Assembly (NCBI GenBank): GCA_049315325.1
Contig: JBMOKJ010000001.1
Location: 248,001 to 312,000, forward strand
Origin: CAXXIC01 sp049315325
Lineage (GTDB): Bacteria > Bacteroidota > Bacteroidia > Bacteroidales > UBA7332
Direction of reading: 5' to 3'
Length of the DNA stretch: 64,000 bases
The notes under the pieces are model-generated. The model searched no databases. It was not told the DNA's origin and was given only the letters and a program-made list of their open reading frames with translations. Shown here piece after piece: positions 50,601 through 58,284 of this stretch. The position numbers and the translations under genes were made by a program. Position 1 is the first letter of the stretch, and every line of letters begins with the position of its first letter.

Positions 50601-52034
50601 GTGATGATCAATTACAATCCCGAGACGGTTTCGACCGACTACGATATGTGCGACCGCCTCTACTTCGACGAGTTGAGCTTTGAGCGCGTAATGGACATTC
50701 TCGAACTCGAAAATCCGATGGGAACCATCGTTTCTACCGGAGGTCAGATTCCTAATAACTTAGCGATAAAATTGGCAGATGCCAATGTCACTATCCTCGG
50801 CACACAAGCTGTGGATATCGACCGCGCAGAAGACCGCCACAAATTCTCGTCAATGCTCGACGACTTGCGCATCGACCAACCACGATGGAAAGAGTTGACC
50901 ACATTCGAAGATGTAAATGACTTTGTGAAAGAGGTTGGATTCCCAGTATTGGTACGTCCTTCGTACGTGCTTTCAGGTGCAGCAATGAACGTCTGCCACG
51001 ACTCTACGCAGCTCGAAAACTTCTTGAAACTGGCTACTGAAGTATCGAAAAAACATCCGGTGGTGGTGTCAGAATTCCTCGAGCGTTGCAAAGAGATTGA
51101 AATCGATGCCGTGGCGAAAGATGGTGAAATCATGGTGTATGCCATTTCGGAACACGTGGAGTTTGCAGGTGTTCACTCCGGTGATGCGACCACGCAATTC
51201 CCTCCACAAAAGATTTATGTGGAAACCATTCGACGCATCAAGAAGATTGCGAGCGAAATCGCTAAATCACTCAATATCTCCGGACCATTCAATATTCAAT
51301 TCTTGGCGAAAGACAACTACATCAAGGTGATCGAATGTAACCTGCGCTCATCGCGTTCGTTCCCATTCGTTTCTAAGGTGTTGAAACTGAACTTCATCGA
51401 ATTGGCGACGAAAGTCATGCTCGGCTTGCCGGTAGAGAAACCTGAGAAATCGGCTTTCGACCTCGATTATGTCGGTATTAAAGCATCGCAGTTCTCGTTT
51501 CACCGTCTGCAATTGGCCGACCCTGTTTTGGGCGTAGATATGGCTTCTACGGGCGAGGTAGGATGTATTGGTGACGATTTCTCAGAAGCGATACTCAAAT
51601 CGTTGCTTTCGGTAGGTTTCCGCATTCCGAAAAAGCGCATCCTAATTTCATCAGGAGAGCCAAAATCGAAGGTGGAATTGCTCGAGGCGACTCGCACCCT
51701 TCAAAAGAAAGGTTACGAACTGTACGCTACACGAGGTACGCAGCGTTTCTTGAACGAAAATGGAGTGGAGGCGACAGCAGTGCAATGGCCAGACGAAGAG
51801 GGCGATTTCAACGTGAAAACGATGTTGTCGAACAAACAATTCGACTTGGTAATCAACATCCCGAAAAACACCACCGAACGCGAGTTGCGTAACGATTATG
51901 CAATCCGTCGTGGTGCTATCGATTTCAACATTCCATTGTTCACCAACGCTCGCTTGGCTTCGGCATTTATCACCGCCTTCTGCACCAAGAGTATGGAAGA
52001 TATCCAAATCAAGAGCTGGGACGAATACAAGTAA
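47661..52034 (+). CDS. Carbamoyl-phosphate synthase, fused glutaminase and synthetase subunits (CarA-CarB)
   Basis: 1457 residues in one frame. Residues 1 to about 370 are CarA: a SLTDPSYSGQIL-type N-terminus, nucleophile Cys251 in GICMGNQL, and FSAQFHPEAASGP near 330. Residues about 385-1457 are CarB with two ATP-grasp halves (LGSGALKIGEAGEFDYSG near 394; LGSGAYRIGSSVEFDW near 950) and a C-terminal MGS-like allosteric domain (ISSGEPKSKVELLEATRTL near 1330). It makes carbamoyl phosphate from glutamine, bicarbonate and ATP for pyrimidines and arginine. The CarB start (ALKIGEAGEFDYSGSQ) resembles the eukaryotic CAD/CPS type more than E. coli CarB. The junction is short with no internal stop. 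Confidence 0.93.
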   Translation: MRKEKPVSLVLENGVVFHGKSFGYEKPVAGEVVFNTAMVGYPESLTDPSYSGQILVSTFPLVGNYGVPEGKLVDGLSAFFESEKIQVSGFIISDYSHEYSHWNASKSLSEWLIENEIPGIYGIDTRELTKTIREKGVMLGKIVFEDENEIEFHNPDDENQIAKVSCTEVITYGNGSKKVVLVDCGVKQNIIRCLQKRDTTVIRVPWDYDFNQLEFDGLFISNGPGNPDYCEATVQNIRKFMETGKPIFGICMGNQLLSKAGGAKTYKLKYGHRSHNQPVQLAGTQRAFITSQNHGFAVDNNTLSADWEPLFVNMNDDTNEGIRHKTNPWFSAQFHPEAASGPTDTEFLFDVFIKTIDGFTKPIVTMIEEEMDARLVCKQEYKGVEKGEIKKVLVLGSGALKIGEAGEFDYSGSQALKALKEEGIETVLINPNIATVQTSEGIADKVYFLPVTPDFVERVIEKERPDGVFLSFGGQTALNCGVALYRDKIFEKYGVRVLGTPVQSIIDTEDREIFNQKLSEIDVKYIKSEAVTNFEDAKRAANELGYPVIVRAAYALGGLGSGFCDNDTELETLVERAFAYSNQVLVEKSLKGWKEIEYEVVRDRYDNCITVCNMENFDPLGIHTGESIVVAPSQTLTNSEYHKLRELAIRIIRHIGIVGECNVQYAFDTESEDYRVIEVNARLSRSSALASKATGYPLAFVAAKLGLGYGLPELKNSVTKDTSAFFEPALDYIVCKIPRWDLGKFQGVSRQLGSSMKSVGEIMAIGRTFEEVIQKGIRMIGLGMHGFVANKELFVEDLDRALNEPTDRRIFYLAQALESGYTVDRLHELTKIDRWFLHKLEGIKQIEKELAAVSSLETLSDELLRVAKVAGFSDFQVTRLVTKCHNDDIDDQIKLTRAHRKSRGIVPVVKQIDTLAAEYPAQTNYLYLTYSGTAGDMKYLGDHRSVVVLGSGAYRIGSSVEFDWCGVNALMTIRKEGYRSVMINYNPETVSTDYDMCDRLYFDELSFERVMDILELENPMGTIVSTGGQIPNNLAIKLADANVTILGTQAVDIDRAEDRHKFSSMLDDLRIDQPRWKELTTFEDVNDFVKEVGFPVLVRPSYVLSGAAMNVCHDSTQLENFLKLATEVSKKHPVVVSEFLERCKEIEIDAVAKDGEIMVYAISEHVEFAGVHSGDATTQFPPQKIYVETIRRIKKIASEIAKSLNISGPFNIQFLAKDNYIKVIECNLRSSRSFPFVSKVLKLNFIELATKVMLGLPVEKPEKSAFDLDYVGIKASQFSFHRLQLADPVLGVDMASTGEVGCIGDDFSEAILKSLLSVGFRIPKKRILISSGEPKSKVELLEATRTLQKKGYELYATRGTQRFLNENGVEATAVQWPDEEGDFNVKTMLSNKQFDLVINIPKNTTERELRNDYAIRRGAIDFNIPLFTNARLASAFITAFCTKSMEDIQIKSWDEYK

Positions 52035-52059
52035 TCTGTCTGTATTCCCGTTACATATC

Positions 52060-52092
52060 AAAAGCCTGAAACAAGTTGTTTCAGGCTTTTTT
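52060..52092 (+). terminator. Intrinsic terminator of carAB
   Basis: Perfect 14-bp stem (52060-52073 with 52077-52090), 3-nt loop and T-tract. Confidence 0.9.
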
Positions 52093-52160
52093 GTTGAAGT
52101 AAAATTTAAAGATAACTAGAAAATATTCATGGAAAATAGTTTTTGTTTAATACTTTTCAA

Positions 52161-52168
52161 TATATTTG
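52161..52168 (+). promoter_or_regulatory. -7 promoter element TATATTTG
   Basis: Exact TAnnTTTG match, 82 nt before the T9SS gene start. A TTTG at 52142-52145 is only 15 nt upstream, shorter than the usual spacing. Confidence 0.4.
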
Positions 52169-52250
52169 TGATTGAAATAGTCCTTTATTGAATCAAATTT
52201 CATTCACTTTATCCTGAAAGTCAAAAATTAATCTACAAAACGAAAATTCA

Positions 52251-53276
52251 ATGTCTATGAAAAAACTTCTACTTCTTTTGATTTTTCCATTCTGCTTTTC
52301 ACAAATCAAGGCAGGAAACTATCAGGAAATGCTTAAATCTGGTAATAAATGGAATGTTTTGTATAATGAAATAGCAACTTGCGGTGGCGCATTTGCTTAC
52401 ACCACATCTTTGGAGTTGACTGGAGATACAGTGATTGAGTCCCAAACCTATAAAAAGATGCGAGGTATTTTGTTTACTGAAGATCGAAATAAAGTACAAT
52501 TTCGAGACACAATGTATTTAGCAGGGCTAAGAGAAGATGTGCAAGAGCAGAAAGTTTATGTCCGTTATCCGAACAAAGAAGAGGAGTTGCTGTACAATTT
52601 CAATGTTGATGTGGGAGATACTATTAAAATATTTGATGTGTATAAATCTTATGAATTTACATACAAAACTATTCGTTTTGTATCAGCTATTGATTCTGAA
52701 ACCATTAATGGCACTATAATCAAAAAAATCAGTTTATCAGATACTCTTTATACTGATGTATATCGCTCTTACAACAATACTACAGAACATTACAAAGAAA
52801 TGCGATCAAAATATGAATGGTATGAAGGAATTGGAACGCTTCAAAGTCCAATTGAGCTATCGACATCAAATTTGGTCTACCACCGAATAATAGGTTCAAG
52901 GATAAAGCAGTGTTTACAATCAAAAACTCAATATTCGGATTTTGGTTATTCCCTTCAGTGCTTCTGGAATGGAAACAGCTTACTATACCACAATCCAGAT
53001 CCACTACTTACAGAATGTGAATATGCTTATACTGTTGGAATAAAAGATCAATTCATCGAAGGTATTTCAGTTTTTCCCAACCCAACTAAAGGTGTGGTCG
53101 AAATAAAATCAGAGTCTGGCGTAGAGTGGGCAGAGCTGTTTGATTCAATAGGGAATCGAATAATGACAACCACTCAAACGACACTCGATTTATCTTCACT
53201 GCCAAGAGGAATCTATTTTATACGAGTAACCACACTTTCAGGAAAAATTAAAACAGTGAAGATTTTAAAACAATGA
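52251..53276 (+). CDS. Secreted protein with T9SS type A sorting domain
   Basis: 341 residues; an alternative start Met lies two codons later (MKKLLLLL), giving the same signal peptide ending IKAGN. The middle part (about 25-250) has no domain I recognise. It shares phrases with the partial gene at the left edge, such as GDTVIESQTYKKMRG near 62 and WYEGIGTLQSPIEL near 190. The C-terminal about 75 residues are a T9SS sorting domain (VFPNPTKGVVEIKSESGVEW near 275; LPRGIYFIRVTTLSGKIKTVKILK at the end, shown as two pieces). Exported across the outer membrane; function unknown. Confidence 0.85.
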   Translation: MSMKKLLLLLIFPFCFSQIKAGNYQEMLKSGNKWNVLYNEIATCGGAFAYTTSLELTGDTVIESQTYKKMRGILFTEDRNKVQFRDTMYLAGLREDVQEQKVYVRYPNKEEELLYNFNVDVGDTIKIFDVYKSYEFTYKTIRFVSAIDSETINGTIIKKISLSDTLYTDVYRSYNNTTEHYKEMRSKYEWYEGIGTLQSPIELSTSNLVYHRIIGSRIKQCLQSKTQYSDFGYSLQCFWNGNSLLYHNPDPLLTECEYAYTVGIKDQFIEGISVFPNPTKGVVEIKSESGVEWAELFDSIGNRIMTTTQTTLDLSSLPRGIYFIRVTTLSGKIKTVKILKQ

Positions 53277-53296
53277 GAATCGAACTGAAAGATATG

Positions 53297-53336
53297 AAAA
53301 AACCGGCTCTGCAACAACTGCAAAGCCGGTTTTTTG
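53297..53336. terminator. Bidirectional intrinsic terminator
   Basis: Stem AAAAAACCGGCT (53297-53308) with AGCCGGTTTTTT (from 53324), plus CTGCA/TGCAA pairing in between. It separates the T9SS gene from ssrA on the opposite strand. Confidence 0.88.
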
Positions 53337-53358
53337 TTGGAGGTTAATCATCCAAGAG

Positions 53359-53753
53359 TGGAGCTGGAGGGAGTCGAACCCTCGTCCAAACGAGGAAGCA
53401 ATATGCTTTCTACGCGCTTATCTTCGCCTTCATTTTCGTGCTTGAGCAAGACCGAAGCCACCCACTCAAACCTTATCCTCTTTAGTTTCGCCCAAGGCCC
53501 AAGGAAAGCCAAAGACTAGTTCCGATATTGCTGCACCACCGGTTCGGATTGCTTCGAAGCCACAGCTTCCGGGTGATGTCACGTCCCAATACCTAGTATC
53601 GGGATTAAGCTAATCTACTGTAATTCGATTAAGCTGCGAGAGCGTAGTTATTTTCGCCAGTTATAAGTTCGATGCCCGAGATTATAGAGCCGTTCATCAA
53701 CGCTCTGCGTGCTTACATACCTCTTCTACCCGCTGTCAAATCCAGACAGCCCC
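53359..53753 (-). ncRNA. ssrA: tmRNA (transfer-messenger RNA)
   Basis: 395 nt on the minus strand. The 5' end GGGGCTG pairs with the 3' end CAGCTCC to form the tRNA-Ala-like acceptor with the G-U pair at position 3. The T-arm reads GGTTCGACTCC. The tag frame (53629-53658) reads Gly-Glu-Asn-Asn-Tyr-Ala-Leu-Ala-Ala-stop, the Bacteroidota type. CCA is not encoded after the discriminator. It rescues stalled ribosomes together with SmpB, which is not in this window. Ends placed by acceptor pairing; 1-2 nt uncertainty. Confidence 0.96.
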
Positions 53754-53867
53754 ATTAATCAGTTATCTATCTGACAATCAAAAACAAACCGACGATGAAA
53801 CAGCAAGCGATTAGCAAACTGGTAACACAAACCAAAATTCAGTGGTATTGTCGGCGCATTTTCATTG

Positions 53868-53875
53868 CAAAGGTA
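53868..53875 (-). promoter_or_regulatory. -7 promoter element TACCTTTG (ssrA)
   Basis: Exact TAnnTTTG match on the minus strand, 114 nt upstream of the mature tmRNA 5' end. This would imply a leader removed during maturation. Confidence 0.4.
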
Positions 53876-53982
53876 TGATTATTTGTTGAATTACACTGTT
53901 CGCATTTCATTATTAAAAACAATCTTTAAGTAAAGCGGCTATTTCAAACCATTTTAAATTATTCTATCTAATATATTCTTTC

Positions 53983-53990
53983 TATTTTTG
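53983..53990 (+). promoter_or_regulatory. -7 promoter element TATTTTTG
   Basis: Exact TAnnTTTG match, 58 nt before the anSME ATG. Confidence 0.45.
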
Positions 53991-54048
53991 TCAACTATTA
54001 ATAACGGTAAATTTAATCAGTTCATTTTTTCTTAAAAACACACATATA

Positions 54049-55275
54049 ATGCAAACTTTTGCACCTTTCGCAAAACCGATGTATGTAATGCTGAAGCCTG
54101 TAGGCTCGCTTTGCAACCTCGACTGCCACTACTGCTACTACCTCGAAAAGAGCAATCTATACAGCGACTACAAAAGCAAAATAATGACCGAGCAACTGCT
54201 CGAAAAATTTGTAGAAGAGTATCTCAACTCGCAAACACAACGTGAGGTGTTGTTTACCTGGCACGGTGGAGAAACCTTGATGCGTCCGATCTCGTTTTAC
54301 AAAAAAGCATTGGAATTTCAGAAAAAATACGCCAATGGACGTCGTATAGACAATAGTTTGCAAACGAACGGAACGCTGCTGACCGATGAGTGGTGCATTT
54401 TCCTGAAGGAGAATAATTTTCTGGTCGGCGTGTCAACCGATGGCGGGCAAGAGTTTCACGACGAATACCGTCGCGACAAAAGCGGTGCTCCAACGTTTCA
54501 CAAAGTAATGAAAGGCATCAACCTTCTCAAAAAACACGGAGTAGAGTACAATTGCTTAGCAGTGGTGAACGATTTTAATGCCGATTATCCAGTAGATTTT
54601 TATAACTTTTTCAAAAGTATCGATTGCCGTTATATCCAGTTTTCGCCAATTGTGGAGCGCATTTCGAACCACGCTAGCGGCTTGAAACTATCGTTGCCCG
54701 AAGAGGAAGCTGAGTTGAGCGATATGTCTGTTTCGCCCTTGCAATGGGGTAAATTCCTGTGTGGAATTTTCGACGAATGGATAAAGGAAGATGTGGGCAA
54801 GTTTTATGTTCAGTTTTTCGATTCTACGCTTGCGAATTGGATGGGTCAACAGCCCGGAATATGCACCTTAGCGAAACATTGCGGACATGCCGGCGTAATG
54901 GAGTTTAACGGTGATGTATATTCTTGCGACCACTATGTTTTCCCCGAATATAAACTTGGAAACCTAAACACAGATTCTTTGACTTCGATGATGTATTCGG
55001 AGAAGCAATTGAAATTTGGAACTGATAAGTACGATAAGTTACCTTCTCAATGCAAGAATTGCGATGTGTTGTTTGCTTGCCACGGAGAGTGCCCTAAAAA
55101 CCGCTTCCTGATGACGGCTGACGGCGAACCGGGACTAAACTACCTCTGCAAAGGGTGGAAGATGTTCTACCATCACGTGACTCCTTATATGGACTTTATG
55201 AAAAAAGAGCTTCTTGCCGAGCGTCCACCAGCAAACGTTATGGAGTGGGCAAAAGAGAGACGCAAAAAGAAGTAA
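54049..55275 (+). CDS. Anaerobic sulfatase-maturating enzyme (radical SAM/SPASM)
   Basis: 408 residues, family length. The radical SAM cluster motif CNLDCHYCYYLEK gives Cys22, Cys26 and Cys29. The twisted SPASM region supplies auxiliary clusters: CTLAKHCGH near 274, YSCDHYVF near 293, SQCKNCDVLFACHGECPKN given as about 330-348, and YLCKGW near 364. It oxidises a Cys or Ser of sulfatases to formylglycine under anaerobic conditions. No sulfatase lies in this window, so it acts in trans, probably on secreted sulfatases elsewhere. Monocistronic with terminator. Confidence 0.93.
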   Translation: MQTFAPFAKPMYVMLKPVGSLCNLDCHYCYYLEKSNLYSDYKSKIMTEQLLEKFVEEYLNSQTQREVLFTWHGGETLMRPISFYKKALEFQKKYANGRRIDNSLQTNGTLLTDEWCIFLKENNFLVGVSTDGGQEFHDEYRRDKSGAPTFHKVMKGINLLKKHGVEYNCLAVVNDFNADYPVDFYNFFKSIDCRYIQFSPIVERISNHASGLKLSLPEEEAELSDMSVSPLQWGKFLCGIFDEWIKEDVGKFYVQFFDSTLANWMGQQPGICTLAKHCGHAGVMEFNGDVYSCDHYVFPEYKLGNLNTDSLTSMMYSEKQLKFGTDKYDKLPSQCKNCDVLFACHGECPKNRFLMTADGEPGLNYLCKGWKMFYHHVTPYMDFMKKELLAERPPANVMEWAKERRKKK

Positions 55276-55294
55276 TGACCGATATCACATAAAA

Positions 55295-55333
55295 GAGAAC
55301 CCCAAAAACAAATTAATTGTTTTTGGGGTTCTC
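55295..55333. terminator. Bidirectional intrinsic terminator
   Basis: Perfect 16-bp stem (55295-55310 with 55318-55333) and 7-nt loop between the convergent anSME and rny genes. Confidence 0.85.
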
Positions 55334-55383
55334 AATATTTAGTAACAAAACGTAATTAGTCTTCTGTCTTGTTTCTTCTATTT

Positions 55384-56922
55384 TTACTTCGCAAAGCTTA
55401 CTGCACGTGTCTCGCGGATAACGGTGATTTTCACCTGACCAGGATAGGTCATTTCGTCCTGAATACGTTTAGCAATTTCGTTCGATAATGTTTCTGTTGA
55501 TTGATCGTCGATCTTATCGGCACCTACAATCACACGAAGCTCACGACCCGCTTGAATAGCGTAGGTTTTGAGAACTCCAGGATAAGACAATGCCAATTGC
55601 TCCAAATCGTTCAAACGCTTCATATAAGCCTCTACGATTTCGCGACGAGCACCCGGACGAGCACCTGAGATAGCATCACACACCTGTACAATCGGCGACA
55701 ACAAACTTGTCATCTCCACCTCGTCGTGGTGAGCACCAATGGCGTTGCAAATATCTGGTTTCTCTTTGTAGCGTTCGGCAAGCTTCATACCCAACAATGC
55801 GTGTGGCAATTCTGGCTCTTCGTCAGGCACTTTACCAATATCATGGAGTAGACCTGCACGTTTCGCTTTCTTCGGATTCAAACCTAATTCTGCGGCCATA
55901 ATCGCGCAAAGGTTTGCCACCTCACGTGAGTGTTGGAGCAAGTTTTGACCGTAAGAAGAACGGTATTTCATCTTTCCGACCATACGAATCAATTCAGGGT
56001 GCAAGCCGTGAATTCCAAGGTCGATGGTGGTACGTTTACCAGTCTCGATAATCTCTTCTTCAATTTGTTTACGAACTTTCGAAACGACCTCTTCGATGCG
56101 TGCAGGGTGAATACGTCCGTCAGTCACCAATTGGTGAAGAGCCAAACGAGCTACCTCGCGACGTACGGGATCGAATCCTGAAAGAACGATTGCTTCTGGG
56201 GTGTCGTCCACAATAATTTCGATTCCAGTAGCAGCTTCCAATGCACGAATGTTTCGACCTTCACGACCGATTATGCGGCCTTTGATTTCGTCTGATTCGA
56301 TGTGGAAAACAGTTACCGCATTTTCGATTGCAGTCTCAGTCGCCAAACGTTGAATAGATTGAATAACGATGCGTTTTGCCTCTTTGTTTGCAGTCAAACG
56401 CGCTTCGTCCATAATCTCATTGATGTAGGATGCAGCAGCGGTTTTTGCCTCGTCTTTCAACGATTCTACCATCTTCTCTTTCGCTTCGTCAGCCGACAGA
56501 CCAGAGATAGTTTCGAGACGTTGAATCTGCTCAAAATACATTTTTTCGACTTCGCTCTGTTTCTTCTCAAGAGAAGTCAGTTGTGATTCGTAAGATTGTT
56601 TCGAATTGTCAGCATCCTGAATTTTCTTGTCTAACTCATCAACTTTTTGGTTGATTTGCATCTCACGGTTTTTGATTTTACTCTCTACCGATTGAATTTT
56701 GGCGTTGCGAGCAGCCACTTGCTTCTCAAGGTCAGCTTTCAGTACAATAAACTTCTCTTTTACTTCGAGCAGTTTATTTTTCTTAATCACTTCCGCCTCA
56801 CGCTGAGCCTCATCGATGATGCCCTTGAAACGGGTTTTGAAAAGAACCTTGGTGCTTACCCAGGTTCCGACACCACCGACAACTATGCCGCCGACTATGC
56901 CTATTAATATTAAAATTGTCAT
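55384..56922 (-). CDS. rny: Ribonuclease Y
   Basis: 512 residues from ATG 56922. The frame is open 13 codons further, but MTILILIGIVGGIVVGG is the usual membrane-anchor start. An N-terminal span (3-23) is followed by a long charged coiled coil (about 30-190). The KH domain has GRIIGREGRNIRAL near 216, and the HD domain LLHDIGKVPDEEPELPH near 352. It starts decay of many mRNAs at the inner membrane. The C-terminal end RETRAVSFAK is typical. Lies downstream of zapA on the same strand; separation 99 nt. Confidence 0.97.
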   Translation of the reverse strand: MTILILIGIVGGIVVGGVGTWVSTKVLFKTRFKGIIDEAQREAEVIKKNKLLEVKEKFIVLKADLEKQVAARNAKIQSVESKIKNREMQINQKVDELDKKIQDADNSKQSYESQLTSLEKKQSEVEKMYFEQIQRLETISGLSADEAKEKMVESLKDEAKTAAASYINEIMDEARLTANKEAKRIVIQSIQRLATETAIENAVTVFHIESDEIKGRIIGREGRNIRALEAATGIEIIVDDTPEAIVLSGFDPVRREVARLALHQLVTDGRIHPARIEEVVSKVRKQIEEEIIETGKRTTIDLGIHGLHPELIRMVGKMKYRSSYGQNLLQHSREVANLCAIMAAELGLNPKKAKRAGLLHDIGKVPDEEPELPHALLGMKLAERYKEKPDICNAIGAHHDEVEMTSLLSPIVQVCDAISGARPGARREIVEAYMKRLNDLEQLALSYPGVLKTYAIQAGRELRVIVGADKIDDQSTETLSNEIAKRIQDEMTYPGQVKITVIRETRAVSFAK

Positions 56923-57021
56923 TTTGATTAGGATATTATATAAATAAAAAAGCACTTCCACTCACAGCAGGTTTTGCCATAAATGTAGTGCCGGAAAAAT
57001 AGTTTCTAAATGAATTGGAAA

Positions 57022-57318
57022 TTATCGCTCTTTCAAGAACTGTTCTAGCTCTGCATCCAGAACTTTGATTCTATCTAATTGAGGATTTACACCCTTTTCG
57101 TCAGCTAATTTCAGGTACTCGTAAACTGCCTGAAAGGCTGAAAAAGCATAAAAATCCTTCATTTCCAAATCGCTATCTTCGTACTTCCTCTGATAATTGA
57201 GTGCCAACTCCCCAACCATTTTGGCGGCTTTGCGTACCAATTCTTCTTGATCAGAATCGATACGTAGTGGGTGGTTTTTACCCGATATTGTCAGATTGAT
57301 AGTAATTTTATCGTCCAT
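57022..57318 (-). CDS. zapA: Cell division protein ZapA
   Basis: 98 residues from ATG 57318; the frame is open ten codons further but that part overlaps the preceding gene and lacks homology. MDDKITINLTISGKNHPLRI near the start and VRKAAKMVGELALNYQRKY near 30-48 match ZapA, followed by a C-terminal coiled coil (about 55-98). It bundles FtsZ filaments at the division site. The start lies inside the 6-nt space before the upstream gene's stop at 57324, so coupling is likely. Confidence 0.88.
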   Translation of the reverse strand: MDDKITINLTISGKNHPLRIDSDQEELVRKAAKMVGELALNYQRKYEDSDLEMKDFYAFSAFQAVYEYLKLADEKGVNPQLDRIKVLDAELEQFLKER

Positions 57319-57323
57319 TGCAT

Positions 57324-57617
57324 CTATTCGTTTAATTGGGCGATGCATTTATCGATTTCCCGCACTAATTTTGAGTACCTCGCTTTGGCTACTCGTCGCT
57401 CATCTTCTGTAAGCGTTATTCCCTGAGCCAACTTAAGGTTGTCATACTTTGTTGAAAGTTCGGCGAATGAAGCCTCCATCTGTTTCAATTGAGCCTCTTT
57501 TGCGGATACAGTATTGCGAATCTGCACGTTTTCTTCTCTCAAAGAGTTGCAAAGATGCATCAACTGCCTCACTCGGGCTTCAAAATTGGATATTAGTTTA
57601 TCTTGTACTTCGGCCAT
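57324..57617 (-). CDS. Small coiled-coil protein upstream of zapA
   Basis: 97 residues, highly charged and helical: FEARVRQLMHLCNSLREENVQIRN and KEAQLKQMEASFAELSTKYDNLKLAQG are heptad-like stretches (residues about 11-34 and 39-65). It ends AKARYSKLVREIDKCIAQLNE. Similar short proteins occupy this place before zapA in Bacteroidota. A ZapB-like role in division is possible but not shown by sequence. A -7 element at 57638-57645 lies just upstream. Confidence 0.8.
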   Translation of the reverse strand: MAEVQDKLISNFEARVRQLMHLCNSLREENVQIRNTVSAKEAQLKQMEASFAELSTKYDNLKLAQGITLTEDERRVAKARYSKLVREIDKCIAQLNE

Positions 57618-57637
57618 TCTACACCAAATTCAACATA

Positions 57638-57645
57638 CAAAAATA
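57638..57645 (-). promoter_or_regulatory. -7 promoter element TATTTTTG
   Basis: Exact TAnnTTTG match on the minus strand, 20 nt before the coiled-coil gene start. It probably drives the coiled-coil, zapA and perhaps rny genes. Confidence 0.5.
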
Positions 57646-57707
57646 GACAAACGATTGTAATATAAAAAGAATAGGGAGAGATTTTTAAGTAAAAACTCTA
57701 AATTTAA

Positions 57708-58256
57708 CTATAAAAGGAGCAATCCAGCTGACACTTTGTCTGCAATTTCATCTCCTTGAAGGTATTTCACTATAGCCACTCCAAAATCTACGGCAGAGAT
57801 TAATCCGAGCGATGTGAATATATTTCCTGAAATAACAACCAGTTTGTTGGAAATTGTGGCACCGGTAAGTTTCGATTCGTAACCCGGATAGCAAATCGCT
57901 TCTTTGCCTTGCAACAATCCCATTTCGCCTAAAATAAAGGGTGCTGCACAAATGGCTGCAATCGGTTTCTGATTTTCGTCGAATTGTCTCAACAGCTCCT
58001 TGAGCGGCTCGAATGCGTTCAGATTTTCCGACCCAGGCATTCCACCTGGCAGAATGAGCATATCAACATCTTCGAACGACGCGTATTCAAAAAGGGAATC
58101 GGCTGTTATACGAATCTGGTGCGAACCACAAACAACTAAATTGCTAGTGATGGACACGATTTCGACCATCACCTGCCCACGACGAAGCACATCGACCAAT
58201 GCCACGGCTTCAGTCTCTTCGAATCCTTCTGCAAGAAAAATAGCGCATTTCTTCAT
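57708..58256 (-). CDS. DJ-1/PfpI family protein (DJ-1 type)
   Basis: 182 residues. The nucleophile elbow AAICAAP puts Cys at 103, and the active-site Glu lies in the N-terminal GFEETEAV (11-18). LILPGGMPGSENL near 67 and ICYPGYESKLTGA near 117 are DJ-1 signatures. Members act as glyoxalases or protein deglycases and in oxidative stress; activity inferred. It follows the TonB gene by 28 nt on the same strand and may share its transcript. Confidence 0.9.
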   Translation of the reverse strand: MKKCAIFLAEGFEETEAVALVDVLRRGQVMVEIVSITSNLVVCGSHQIRITADSLFEYASFEDVDMLILPGGMPGSENLNAFEPLKELLRQFDENQKPIAAICAAPFILGEMGLLQGKEAICYPGYESKLTGATISNKLVVISGNIFTSLGLISAVDFGVAIVKYLQGDEIADKVSAGLLLL

Positions 58257-58284
58257 AATTCTTCGAATCTGTTTCTAAGAGAAT

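Larger units (their letters stand above)
53754..54048. other. 295-nt region between divergent ssrA and the anSME gene
   Basis: No gene is supported. It contains -7 elements for both directions (minus strand 53868-53875, plus strand 53983-53990). The sequence between 53754 and 53867 would be a 5' leader of pre-tmRNA if the ssrA promoter is correct. Confidence 0.5.

Noticed and set aside
53334..53519. A 61-codon plus-strand frame containing ELEGVEPSSKRG
   Set aside because: It is the antisense reading of the tmRNA 3' part; this kind of false protein is a known annotation error.
56923..56961. Upstream extension of rny by 13 codons
   Set aside because: RNase Y proteins begin directly with the membrane anchor, which starts at the ATG at 56922.
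56922..57022. 6S RNA between zapA and rny
   Set aside because: In many bacteria a 6S RNA gene follows zapA, but here the gap is only 99 nt, too short, and shows no matching fold by eye.
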